The notes beneath the pieces were generated by a model. That model did not search any database, had not been told where the DNA came from, and saw nothing but the letters and a program-made list of their open reading frames with translations. The position numbers and the translations under genes were made by a program. A stretch of DNA of 64,000 bases, from assembly GCF_037645805.1 (NCBI RefSeq), contig NZ_JBBEXE010000007.1:1-64000 (forward strand), read 5' to 3'. The DNA comes from Leptobacterium_A meishanense. Lineage in GTDB: Bacteria > Bacteroidota > Bacteroidia > Flavobacteriales > Flavobacteriaceae. Positions 8,501 through 17,015 of the stretch are shown piece after piece (within the stretch, counting starts at the first letter, position 1; each line of letters starts with the position of its first letter).

Positions 8501-9248
8501 ATTTTTTTAAAAGAAGTTCATCGTCCTCAAAAACGCCATATGTAAAATAGCGTATCCAATCCCCCAAATTCACATATTTTGAACGTTCCCCTACAGGGAT
8601 TTCCAATGGCAGGTGACGGTGTCCAAAAATGAAATAGTCGTAATGCTTACTTTCTAATTTGCGTTTGCTGTATTGTGCCAACCATTCGTTTTCTTCACCA
8701 AGGAATTTTATGTCTTCATCGCCGGAAATCAATTTGTTTTTAACAGAAAGGTATTGTGCTAGCCGAACACCCCAATCGGGGTGCAGCCATTTAAAAAGCC
8801 ATTTTGACAAGGGATTGGTAAATACTTTTTTCATGCGTTTATAACCTTTATCCCCTGGGCCTAGGCCATCACCATGGCCAATATAAAAAGATTTGTTGTT
8901 AAAAGTATATTCTTGAGGTTTGTGATACACAGGAATGTTCAGTTCTTCTTCAAAATAGCCGTTCATCCATAAATCATGGTTACCTACAAAGTAATAAATG
9001 GGGATGCCGGAGTCGGTTATTTCGGCCAGTTTCCCTAAAGTCCTAGTAAACCCTTTTGGAACAACAGTTTTGTACTCAAACCAAAAATCAAACAAATCTC
9101 CTAACAAAAAAATGGCGGCAGCGTCTTGCTTTACCTCATCAAGCCATTGTACAAATTTTTTTTCCCGTTCGAGGCTTTGCATACGGGAAGGTGCCCCGAG
9201 GTGGTTGTCGGAAGCGAAGTATATTTTTTTGCCTTTAGGGATGTCCAT
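8490..9248 (-). CDS. lpxH: UDP-2,3-diacylglucosamine pyrophosphatase
   Basis: Calcineurin-type metallophosphoesterase that cleaves UDP-2,3-diacylglucosamine to lipid X in lipid A biosynthesis, at the inner face of the cytoplasmic membrane. The 252-residue protein shows the metal-ligand series SDNHLG (near residue 14), GDLFDFW (near 46), GNHDLW (near 85), HGDG (near 120) and GHRH (near 208), and the length is right for LpxH. SDNHLG replaces the common SDLHLG. It is upstream of the hydrolase with an 11-bp overlap and 27 bp downstream of queD. Confidence 0.92.
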   Translation of the reverse strand: MDIPKGKKIYFASDNHLGAPSRMQSLEREKKFVQWLDEVKQDAAAIFLLGDLFDFWFEYKTVVPKGFTRTLGKLAEITDSGIPIYYFVGNHDLWMNGYFEEELNIPVYHKPQEYTFNNKSFYIGHGDGLGPGDKGYKRMKKVFTNPLSKWLFKWLHPDWGVRLAQYLSVKNKLISGDEDIKFLGEENEWLAQYSKRKLESKHYDYFIFGHRHLPLEIPVGERSKYVNLGDWIRYFTYGVFEDDELLLKKYGE

Positions 9249-9275
9249 TTTTCTGTTTATGGTGTATATTATTTT

Positions 9276-9725
9276 CTAGTTGTCGGTTGCAAACCATTCG
9301 GCAAAGGAGGTTTCAGTTTCCTGTAGTTTTAAAGAATAAAGCTGGATATTTTCAGGCAATCGGGCTTTAATTTTTATGGCGAAATCAATCACCATATTTT
9401 CACTGGTAGGCTGGTAGTTAGCTAAAATAACTTGATGCCCACGTTCTTTCAATTCATTGGCAAGCTCTATATGGGGGGTATTTTTATTAAAAACGGTAGC
9501 GTGGTCAAAAACATCTACAATTTCTTCTTTGACAATTTTTTTGAGGTCGCTGAAATCAATGACCATTCCATATTTTACATGATTAATATCAGAAATAGGC
9601 GATCCGATAACCGTTACAGAAAGTTTATAACTATGCCCGTGCACATTTCTACATTTTCCATCATAACCGTACAGTGCATGGCCGGTTTCGAAATTGAATT
9701 GTTTGGTAATACGAATAGTACTCAT
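9276..9725 (-). CDS. queD: 6-carboxytetrahydropterin synthase family protein
   Basis: A 149-residue T-fold enzyme of the 6-pyruvoyl-tetrahydropterin synthase/QueD family, which converts dihydroneopterin triphosphate to 6-carboxytetrahydropterin in the pathway to queuosine. Visible motifs: ETGHALYG with the first zinc histidine, CRNVHGHSY with the catalytic cysteine and the two other zinc ligands, PTSENM, and the C-terminal LQETETSFAEW with the pterin-binding glutamate. The family also has members in biopterin synthesis; no other queuosine gene is in the window, so QueD is the likely but not proven member. Confidence 0.88.
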   Translation of the reverse strand: MSTIRITKQFNFETGHALYGYDGKCRNVHGHSYKLSVTVIGSPISDINHVKYGMVIDFSDLKKIVKEEIVDVFDHATVFNKNTPHIELANELKERGHQVILANYQPTSENMVIDFAIKIKARLPENIQLYSLKLQETETSFAEWFATDN

Positions 9726-9757
9726 CTGTAGACAGCTTTACGCAAAGATATGACGAA

Positions 9758-10522
9758 TTACTTTTTAAATTTTTCTAAAGCATTTTTTGTAACATCAGAA
9801 AGCACAAGCTTTCCTGATATTTCTGTTCTTTTAGCAAGTAAAGTATCCCATTGATCGGTGCCTTCCCAAAGAATCTTTTTTAGTTCAATAAGTGCTTCAG
9901 GGTTATAAGAAGCTAATTTTTCTGAAAGGGCTTCTACTTCGCGGTCTAATTCTGATATTGTTTCATATACCTTTGCATAAAGCCCTTTTTCTTTTGCCCA
10001 ATAGGCATTTTTCCATTCATCAGCAGCCAAAGAAAGCTCAGCAAAAGCAGCGATCCCTATTTTATGCTCCACGGCAGGGGCTATTACAAATGGGCCAATA
10101 CCAATAGTAAGCTCAGAAAGTTTGATGGAAGCATCTATTGTAGCTAATGAATAATCACATGCTGCGGCCAGCCCAACACCCCCTCCTACAACTTTTCCCT
10201 GAATGCGCCCTATAATGATTTTACCACATTTGCGCATAGCATTGATTACATTGGCAAACCCACTAAAAAAAGTTTTTCCTTCTTCAATGTTGGTTATGGA
10301 AATCAATTCATTAAAAGATGCGCCCGCACAAAATGCTTTATCGCCTTCGCTTTTTAAAACAATGACATTTACAAAGGTGTCTTTAGATAGTTTGTTGAGT
10401 TCTTTGGTAAGCCGCTCCAATAATTCAGACGGGAATGAATTACTCGCCGGGTGCCCAAATTCTATAGTGGCTATTTTGTTCTGGATGTGAGTGTATAAAC
10501 TTCCGTTGGGCCAGTTGGTCAT
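9758..10522 (-). CDS. Enoyl-CoA hydratase/isomerase family protein
   Basis: A 254-residue crotonase-fold protein. The CoA-binding and oxyanion-hole segments are AFCAGASFNEL (near residue 66) and the GKVVGGGVGLAAACDYS stretch (near 108-124). The glutamate positions used by true hydratases are not clearly kept: the segment after LTIGIGPF lacks an obvious catalytic Glu pair, so the reaction (hydration, isomerisation or other) cannot be named. It is cytoplasmic, starts with ATG, and lies 32 bp upstream of queD and downstream of a MATE exporter on the same strand. Confidence 0.85.
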   Translation of the reverse strand: MTNWPNGSLYTHIQNKIATIEFGHPASNSFPSELLERLTKELNKLSKDTFVNVIVLKSEGDKAFCAGASFNELISITNIEEGKTFFSGFANVINAMRKCGKIIIGRIQGKVVGGGVGLAAACDYSLATIDASIKLSELTIGIGPFVIAPAVEHKIGIAAFAELSLAADEWKNAYWAKEKGLYAKVYETISELDREVEALSEKLASYNPEALIELKKILWEGTDQWDTLLAKRTEISGKLVLSDVTKNALEKFKK

Positions 10523-10553
10523 TTTTATAGTGATTTCTTCAAAAATAATAAAT

Positions 10554-11894
10554 CTAATCGATGGTTTTTAGATATTTCTTTCTAAACTTCAGTATCAATC
10601 CACCACTACGGATAATCATCCATATAATAAAAGCCATCCATACGGCATAAAGTTTCAAATCAAAATAGTCACCTATCAAAAGGACGGGCACAAACCCTAT
10701 AAAGGTAGCCACAAGGAGCAAATTTCTAAGGTACCGGGCTTCTCCCAGCCCTTTAAAGATACCATCAAACACAAAAGCGATTGCATTAATAGGCTGCATG
10801 GCCAGAACAATCCAAAAAGTAGTATAAAAAAGATTCAGTACACCTTCGTCTTTATTAAAAAGAATGCCTATGGAGTGATAGAAAATGCTGCATATAATAA
10901 TTAAAAAGAATGCAATAAAAATGGCATATTTACTAATATCAATACTCAAAAGCCATAGTTTTTTATATGCTTTAGCGCCCAAAAGCTTTCCTGAAATAGC
11001 ATTTCCGGCATTCGCATACCCATCCACAAAGAAGGCAAAAAACAACCAAATATTCATTAAGACACTTTGTGCAGCAATGTAATTTTTTCCATAATCAGTA
11101 GCATATGCATTGGCAAGATATATGGCAAAATTAAGTGCCGCAGTTCTTATAAAGAGATTGAGGCTCATTAAAAAAAGAGGCTTTATTTGCGGATTAGGCT
11201 TGAAACGGATTTTTAGCCCAAACGGGGTTTTCTTAAAAAAGAAATACAGCGCAATTATCAGCATCAACAATTGTGAAACAACACTTGCATAAGCAGCCCC
11301 TTTGAGGTGCATGGCAGGAATGAAATCACCTACTCCGTAAACCAAAAGATAATCTAGAACAACATTGGTTATGGCACCTGCCAAGCTGGCTTTCATTGCC
11401 CAATAGGTGTTTTGAAGCCCCCTGAACACCCCAAAAACAGCAAAGGTAACTAGCGTAACAGGGTAGCCAAAAGCCCGTATTTGATAATATTCTTTGGCAT
11501 ACGTGAGGATAAGCCCTTCTGCGTTATAGGCTTTAAAAATAACATGTGAAAACCAAGCGGTTGAAATATAGATAATGACTCCTAACAAAAGATTAAATAT
11601 AATTGCTTGGGGCACTAATGTTTTTACAGCATGTAGCCGATTAGCCCCTAGGTGTTGTGAAACGATGGCAGAAATGGCTGTTTTTGTTTGCGCAACAATC
11701 CATACGATGGCAGAAAGGAAAGAGCCTACAATCCCAGCAGCAGCCAAGGCTTCTACAGGGTTTTTATCAACATTTCCGATGATAGCAATATCTGTAAGGG
11801 AGATCAATGGTTCGGCAATTCCCGCAATGATAGCCGGAATAGCTAATGAATTGATTTCTTTGAAAGAGACTTTATGAAGCGTTGTTTTGCTCAT
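10554..11894 (-). CDS. MATE family efflux transporter
   Basis: A 446-residue polytopic protein with about twelve hydrophobic helices in two similar six-helix halves, the size and layout of MATE (multi antimicrobial extrusion) cation-coupled exporters. The N-terminal segment EINSLAIPAIIAGIAEPL, followed by a TDIAIIG motif, is typical of the family and close to the DinF-like branch. The substrate is unknown. It overlaps the upstream GNAT gene by 4 bp (ATGA), so the two are translationally coupled; the exporter and an acetyltransferase might both protect against small molecules, which is inference. Confidence 0.92.
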   Translation of the reverse strand: MSKTTLHKVSFKEINSLAIPAIIAGIAEPLISLTDIAIIGNVDKNPVEALAAAGIVGSFLSAIVWIVAQTKTAISAIVSQHLGANRLHAVKTLVPQAIIFNLLLGVIIYISTAWFSHVIFKAYNAEGLILTYAKEYYQIRAFGYPVTLVTFAVFGVFRGLQNTYWAMKASLAGAITNVVLDYLLVYGVGDFIPAMHLKGAAYASVVSQLLMLIIALYFFFKKTPFGLKIRFKPNPQIKPLFLMSLNLFIRTAALNFAIYLANAYATDYGKNYIAAQSVLMNIWLFFAFFVDGYANAGNAISGKLLGAKAYKKLWLLSIDISKYAIFIAFFLIIICSIFYHSIGILFNKDEGVLNLFYTTFWIVLAMQPINAIAFVFDGIFKGLGEARYLRNLLLVATFIGFVPVLLIGDYFDLKLYAVWMAFIIWMIIRSGGLILKFRKKYLKTID

Positions 11895-12418
11895 AGAGAA
11901 GAAAAAATATTTTCGGTTAAGATCAATTCATAACAATAGAATGGATACTCACTTTGCAAGGGAAAGTATATTTCTTCTAGCCGGGTGTACCCTCTGGTTT
12001 CATAAAAAGCACAATTCTTAGGGTTTTTGCTAAAAGTATCTAATCGTATAGATTGAAATCCATTTGTGATTGCATACTTTTCTGCGTAGTTCATGAGTTT
12101 TTGTGCATAGCCTTTGCCTTGTTCTTTTGGTTGAATAGCAAGTCGATGAATGTATATGTTCTTATAATTGGGAGTTAACCATTTAACAGGTTGATATACG
12201 TTGTCCATATAAGTAGAAACCGTAATACACCCAATAATACTATTATTAAACTCCAATATATATAATTCATGTCTTTTAAGGTCGTTTTCGAAAGCTTCTA
12301 ATGAAGGATAATCATCAGTCCATTGAAAAATGCCTTTTGAGCGCATATAGCTGTCACACGAACGGGCTATGGATACTAAGGCATTCAAATCGTTTTTTTC
12401 AGCTAATCGAATTTTCAT
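11891..12418 (-). CDS. GNAT family N-acetyltransferase
   Basis: A 175-residue acetyltransferase of the GNAT superfamily. The acetyl-CoA pyrophosphate-binding loop is QPKEQGKGYAQKL (near residues 97-109), preceded by the beta-4 strand IHRLAI and followed by the C-terminal motif NPKNCAFYETRGY typical of the family. The acceptor substrate is unknown. It starts with ATG and is followed by the MATE gene with a 4-bp overlap. It is divergent from the UspA-like gene, with 60 bp between the starts. Confidence 0.9.
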   Translation of the reverse strand: MKIRLAEKNDLNALVSIARSCDSYMRSKGIFQWTDDYPSLEAFENDLKRHELYILEFNNSIIGCITVSTYMDNVYQPVKWLTPNYKNIYIHRLAIQPKEQGKGYAQKLMNYAEKYAITNGFQSIRLDTFSKNPKNCAFYETRGYTRLEEIYFPLQSEYPFYCYELILTENIFSSL

Positions 12419-12478
12419 CTATTATTGCACCTTTTTGCGTACTTTTGAGCCTGTAAAAGTAAAGAAAGATATTTACGG

Positions 12479-13270
12479 ATGAAAAATATTCTCGTACCTG
12501 TAGGTGCATCAAAAACCCCGGAGAGTACAATACAATACGCAATTGATTTTGCAGCATATTTTAATGCTCGTGTATATGTTTTGGGAGATTACAATGTGAT
12601 ATCCCGGGCAGGTAGGATGCAAAATATAGATGAGATTATAGAAGAAGAAACAAAAACATATTTAAAGACCTGTTTAAGTAAAGTTGACAAGCGTAGTGTT
12701 GATGTCGCTACAGTTACAGCAAAAGGGAATATAATAGACCTCATAAAGAACCTTTCTGAAGAATTAGCCATAGACTTGGTGATAATAGAATCTAACAGCA
12801 ACATAAAAGAAGAAGTTTTTCTGGATACTGTATCAGGAAGTATCGTTAAGCAAACAGAAATTCCACTAATGATAGTTCCGGGAGGATACGGGTTTAAAGA
12901 GCCTTCTTCAATATTAACGGCTTTTAGGTCTGGCATATTGAAACGGGAAAATGTATTAAAACCATTGAAAGAAATTCGGGAAGCTTTTAACGCACAGATA
13001 AGCTTACTTCTTGTAAAAACTCCGAAGCTTAAAGAAAAAGATTTAATCTTAGCACCTGAATTAAAAGCATTGAGCAACAAATTGACTACAACAGAAAATG
13101 CAACTACTTTTCAAGGGGTTTTGGAGCATTTTCAAGAACACCATCCAGATATATTGTGTGTTTTTAGAAGAAAAAGAGGATTTTTTACCAAACTTTGGGA
13201 AAAAAATATAATTTTGAAGCGTGAGTTTCATTGCAGTATTCCACTATTGGTACTCATAGGGAAATTATAA
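12479..13270 (+). CDS. Universal stress protein family protein
   Basis: A 263-residue cytoplasmic protein with an N-terminal UspA-like domain (about residues 1-138), starting MKNILVPVGAS and ending in a TEIPLMIVPGG segment, and a second, more divergent domain of similar length (about 145-263) that ends in CSIPLLVLIGKL. Tandem UspA proteins of this size are common in Bacteroidetes. The ATP-binding G-x(2)-G-x(9)-G-S/T pattern is present only in a weakened form (DTVSGSIVKQ). A TACTTTTG box lies at 12440-12447, a perfect TAnnTTTG match but without a clear -33 element. A tRNA gene follows 1 bp after its stop. Confidence 0.85.
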   Translation: MKNILVPVGASKTPESTIQYAIDFAAYFNARVYVLGDYNVISRAGRMQNIDEIIEEETKTYLKTCLSKVDKRSVDVATVTAKGNIIDLIKNLSEELAIDLVIIESNSNIKEEVFLDTVSGSIVKQTEIPLMIVPGGYGFKEPSSILTAFRSGILKRENVLKPLKEIREAFNAQISLLLVKTPKLKEKDLILAPELKALSNKLTTTENATTFQGVLEHFQEHHPDILCVFRRKRGFFTKLWEKNIILKREFHCSIPLLVLIGKL

Positions 13271-13271
13271 A

Positions 13272-13345
13272 GGGGCATTAGCTCAGCTGGCTAGAGCGCT
13301 ACGCTGGCAGCGTAGAGGTCATCGGTTCGAATCCGATATGCTCCA
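13272..13345 (+). tRNA. tRNA-Ala (anticodon GGC)
   Basis: A 74-nt cloverleaf. The acceptor stem GGGGCAT pairs with ATGCTCC, including the G3-U70 wobble pair that is the alanine identity element. The D-loop region TTAGCTCAGCTGGCTAGAGC, the anticodon arm ctacg-CTGGCAG-cgtag with anticodon GGC, and the T-arm atcgg-TTCGAAT-ccgat are all intact. The CCA end is not encoded. The convergent hydrolase stop is only 3 nt beyond the discriminator base. Confidence 0.97.
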
Positions 13346-13348
13346 CTT

Positions 13349-14191
13349 TTATTTTAAGAAATCGATTGTTTTTTCAACTACTTGCCCTAAAGCATCCGGC
13401 AAGTTTTTGTTTTTCCAAGGATGGTTTCCCCCAAATACATGGTTTGCTCTTTGTATAATACATAATTCACTTTTGGAGTTCCATCGGTGGAGCGCTTTAG
13501 CTTCATTAATAGATACTGAGTTGTCAGTATTACCATGAATAATTAAGTGGGGGATGTTTAATTTTTCTGAAGCACTTTGAATATTTAATCGGGACTCATT
13601 GGCTTTGAAGTTTTCATAAAACTGGTAATTGTGGGGCATTTGTTGTTTTGTTCGGGCGTTTTCTACATACATTACTCCTAACTCCTTCCATTCGGCTAAT
13701 TTTTCCCCTTTAGGAAATCGGGTAGAATAATCGCTAACACCTGCCCATGAAACTATATTTTTGATTTTGTGATCTTCAGCAGCTTTTATGGTAACAATAC
13801 CTCCGCCCCTAGAATGTCCGATTAATGAAATATTAGAAGTATTAATATGGGCTGCAAAAGGAAATTCAGTACTGCATAGCCAATTAATAACAACATCTAA
13901 ATCGGTCAATTCTTTTATATAATTGTTTTCTGCAAAAGCATTTAAATCTGGAAAATCAATAGGATTTTCTACAGTTCCTCCATTATGGGAAAAATTGAAT
14001 TTTATAAAACAATAATCAGCAGCTGCAAATCTTTGTGCTACTAAATCCCAGCATCCCCAGTCTTTAAAACCTTTATATCCATGACAAAAAATAACAAGAG
14101 GTAAAGAAGAGGAATTATTTTTTAGGAAAACATCTAAAAGGAATGATCGTTTATGAGCTCCTTCTATAACAATATTCTTTTTTATAATCAT
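13349..14191 (-). CDS. Alpha/beta hydrolase (dienelactone-hydrolase-like)
   Basis: A 280-residue alpha/beta hydrolase without a signal peptide. The oxyanion segment is FCHGYKGFKDWG (near residue 36), the nucleophile elbow GHSRGGG (near 130), the acid in HGNTDNSV (near 221) and the histidine in ANHVFGG (near 250). This arrangement resembles prolyl-oligopeptidase or dienelactone-hydrolase-like esterases. Substrate unknown. The start overlaps the AddB-like gene stop by 4 bp (ATGA), so it is translationally coupled to it. Confidence 0.87.
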   Translation of the reverse strand: MIIKKNIVIEGAHKRSFLLDVFLKNNSSSLPLVIFCHGYKGFKDWGCWDLVAQRFAAADYCFIKFNFSHNGGTVENPIDFPDLNAFAENNYIKELTDLDVVINWLCSTEFPFAAHINTSNISLIGHSRGGGIVTIKAAEDHKIKNIVSWAGVSDYSTRFPKGEKLAEWKELGVMYVENARTKQQMPHNYQFYENFKANESRLNIQSASEKLNIPHLIIHGNTDNSVSINEAKALHRWNSKSELCIIQRANHVFGGNHPWKNKNLPDALGQVVEKTIDFLK

Positions 14192-16950
14192 GCTGTTGTT
14201 TCTTTTTCAATAAATGGAATATCAGGATTAAATATCTCAAGAATAAGACTTTTTAAAGAAGCCATAAATTCTATATATGTTTCGTCTACTATAAGGGTGT
14301 TTTTTATTCTACTTTTAGAAGAGGTTTTTGTAGCAAACTTCAAAAAACCACTATTAAGATTTTTGAAAGAAAGAATTCCCCCCTCAACAGTTTCATGAGG
14401 CATTTTTTCATGGAACATGTAAGCATAAGCAAGTACCTGAAAAGCTTTGCTATATCTATAATCAGACCTTAATAAGTCCCAATCTGTAATTTCCAGATCA
14501 TTCTGTGATACACTGCCTGTTTTATAATCGATAATACGAATTACTCCATTTTTCTCATCAATACGATCTACTTTTCCTTTTAGATATACAGGAAAGTCCA
14601 ATTCAAGGATAGGCAAACGTATTTTAAATTTGCTTTCAATATGTAATATTTTTATAGAGGCTCCCTTCTCTAAATCTTTTTTCTCCATATTTAGAAAGCG
14701 CTCTATATGCTTAATAGCAACATTATAAGCAATTAAATTTTTCCCTTTGGCGTATGCTTCAGCAGGATATATTTTCTGAAAGTTTTTATCAATTAAGTTT
14801 CTAACTTTAGAGCTCATATCATCAAGCAATTCAACACTTAACAGCTGTCCTTCCAGAGGCTTATATAATGCTTCAAGTGTATCATGTATGATAGTTCCTA
14901 AGGTATTTGCCGCTAGTGTTTCTTCTATTTCTTCTTCGCTTTGGATTCCTAATATGACTTGATGATAGAAATCAATGGGATTTCTGATGTAATTAGTTAG
15001 AGAGGTAGGAGAAAAGCCCTCTTTTACAATTGTTTGTAATTTTTTTAGAACAGTATGGGTTTTTTTAACTTCTTTTAGCGCAGAAATGATCGGGGGAGTT
15101 ATAGGGCTTGCAATAATTTCTTTTATATGGTGCGCAGGAACATTGTTATTTATTAATTGTAGCAAAAATCGACTTTTTTCTCCACCTTCAAGTGTATCAG
15201 GCTCTGTGTTGTATATAAGAAAAATATTTTTGGCCCTTTGTAAGACTCTATAAAAGTGATAAGTGTAAATAGCATCTTTTTCTTTGTATGTAGGTAAGCC
15301 AAAGGCTTTCTTTACATCAAAGGGAATAAAAGATTGTTCTTTTTTTCCTGCCGGAAGGATACCCTCATTAACCGATGAAATGATAATAGTTTCAAAGTCT
15401 AGATTTCGACTTTCAAGCAACCCCATGATCTGTAACCCTTCTAATGGCTGTCCTTGAAAATCGATCCGCTCTTTAATTAAAAGCTCTTTATATAAGCCTT
15501 TTAGAGCTTTTATATGGAGAATAATCTGATTTTGTTCATTCAGCACGTGTAGTTGATTAAAAACCTGATGAAACCGATATAAATATTCTAACGATAGTCT
15601 ATCGTTGCGTATTTGATACATTTCTTTTAATCTTGAGATGATTTTAAGGCAATTTAAGATAGTGTTTCGAACAGAATTATCTGTATTAAATATTGTTTTT
15701 ACAATTTCGCCTAACTCCTTAGGAATGTTATTTTCTATGAAATTAATACTGACATAAATACTGTTTTCTCGATGGATATTTTTAATTAATGAACGAGCAA
15801 AATTTATTTTTTTAAACTCGAAAAGCAATGAAAAAATAGGATGAGATAATATGGAAAGAACATTTTTATAATACCATCCGTTATTGTTTTTTTTCTCAAG
15901 CAACTCAAAAAACATATTAAAAAATGCAGCTATTGATGTATTATACAAAGAGAGGCCGCTTGTAATATTTACCGAAGGAATAGTCGCTGGAATGCTATTT
16001 AAAACAGCAGGCAATAAATTTTCATTTCCTAAAATCACTGCGGTATTTTTTATTGATAGATCGCCTTCTTGAATCTTTTTTAATAGATTGCCAATGTATT
16101 TTGCCTGCCCAATATTTTTGGAAACACCAATTATCTGAATGTTTTTTTCTTCCTGAAAATGATTGGAAATGTGTTTAAGTGGATTTTTTTGATAATAGCT
16201 CCATGAACGGAGATAACTTCGTATGAAAAAACTAGCATCGTGCTCCTTATCGTCAAGAAAGTGGTTGTCACAGTCCCAATAAATTTCTGCTAATGAAGCA
16301 TCTAATAATGATTGAATGATTTTAGACTCAGCATTATTTAGTGCATTAAAGCCAATAAATAAATGTTTTTTTTCAGTATTATTATGGATGTATTTTTCTA
16401 AATTATTAACAGCCTGCCTGTAAAGTAGACCTTGATAGCCTATTTTCTTTTTTAAGAGCAGTTTTTTATAATCATCATAGTAACATTTCAGGTTTTCAAA
16501 AAAGCGGAGATAATTTTTTTGTAACGCTGTTTGATCTTTTCCCATTCCCCATTGGTCAAGTTTTTTAAGGGAAGATAAATATGAAAATAGTTGATCGTTT
16601 GAAATTAAATGCCGATCAATCTCATTAAAGTCATGTATTAAAGTAGTGCCCCATTTGGAAAAGGCATAAAAATCCTCAATAGGATCATTTTTATGAGTAC
16701 GCCTATAAATATTATAAAGTTCAAAAAGCAAAGTTAAGTTTTGGGGTAGTATAATTCCCGATAACTCTTGAATAAACTCCTCAATACTGTAAATCTTAGG
16801 AGCTAAAATTGTTTGTGTATTTTGATTTAGCAGGGCATTTTTAAAAAACAACCCAGCTCTTTTACTGGGTAGTATGAAGGTTATTGAGCTTAAACGATTG
16901 GCATAGTTTGCATATACCTCTTCAGCAATTTCGTTTAAAAAAGGCTTCAT
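14188..16950 (-). CDS. AddB-like PD-(D/E)XK nuclease (double-strand break repair)
   Basis: A 920-residue protein resembling the AddB/RexB subunit of AddAB helicase-nucleases. The N-terminus (FILPSKRAGLFFKN) is in the position of the helicase-like nucleotide-binding loop but lacks a standard GKT Walker A motif, as in inactivated AddB helicase domains. The C-terminal 250 residues carry the nuclease motif: SLTNYIRNPIDFY, IHDTLEAL, then GKVDRID followed by IIDYKTGS. A 4Fe-4S cysteine set is not evident. It lies 7 kb from the AddA-like gene on the same strand, separated by the OmpA gene and kbl. Confidence 0.85.
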   Translation of the reverse strand: MKPFLNEIAEEVYANYANRLSSITFILPSKRAGLFFKNALLNQNTQTILAPKIYSIEEFIQELSGIILPQNLTLLFELYNIYRRTHKNDPIEDFYAFSKWGTTLIHDFNEIDRHLISNDQLFSYLSSLKKLDQWGMGKDQTALQKNYLRFFENLKCYYDDYKKLLLKKKIGYQGLLYRQAVNNLEKYIHNNTEKKHLFIGFNALNNAESKIIQSLLDASLAEIYWDCDNHFLDDKEHDASFFIRSYLRSWSYYQKNPLKHISNHFQEEKNIQIIGVSKNIGQAKYIGNLLKKIQEGDLSIKNTAVILGNENLLPAVLNSIPATIPSVNITSGLSLYNTSIAAFFNMFFELLEKKNNNGWYYKNVLSILSHPIFSLLFEFKKINFARSLIKNIHRENSIYVSINFIENNIPKELGEIVKTIFNTDNSVRNTILNCLKIISRLKEMYQIRNDRLSLEYLYRFHQVFNQLHVLNEQNQIILHIKALKGLYKELLIKERIDFQGQPLEGLQIMGLLESRNLDFETIIISSVNEGILPAGKKEQSFIPFDVKKAFGLPTYKEKDAIYTYHFYRVLQRAKNIFLIYNTEPDTLEGGEKSRFLLQLINNNVPAHHIKEIIASPITPPIISALKEVKKTHTVLKKLQTIVKEGFSPTSLTNYIRNPIDFYHQVILGIQSEEEIEETLAANTLGTIIHDTLEALYKPLEGQLLSVELLDDMSSKVRNLIDKNFQKIYPAEAYAKGKNLIAYNVAIKHIERFLNMEKKDLEKGASIKILHIESKFKIRLPILELDFPVYLKGKVDRIDEKNGVIRIIDYKTGSVSQNDLEITDWDLLRSDYRYSKAFQVLAYAYMFHEKMPHETVEGGILSFKNLNSGFLKFATKTSSKSRIKNTLIVDETYIEFMASLKSLILEIFNPDIPFIEKETTA

Positions 16951-16961
16951 ATTTTAAAAAT

Positions 16962-16992
16962 AAAAAAACGCTCAGATATCTGAGCGTTTTTT
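16962..16992 (-). terminator. Bidirectional intrinsic terminator after the OmpA-family gene
   Basis: A perfect 18-bp palindrome, cgctcagatatctgagcg, flanked by seven A on the left and six T on the right. It works as an A/T-flanked hairpin in both directions. It sits 24 bp past the stop of the highly structured OmpA gene and just before the AddB-like start, so it should keep strong ompA transcription from running into addB. Confidence 0.85.
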
Positions 16993-17015
16993 GTGAATTA
17001 TTATATATAGTTAAA

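Noticed and set aside
12440..12447. TACTTTTG box as a full promoter for the UspA-like gene
   Set aside because: The -7 box matches but no TTTG-like element lies about 19 nt upstream, so it was noted in the gene entry and not listed separately.
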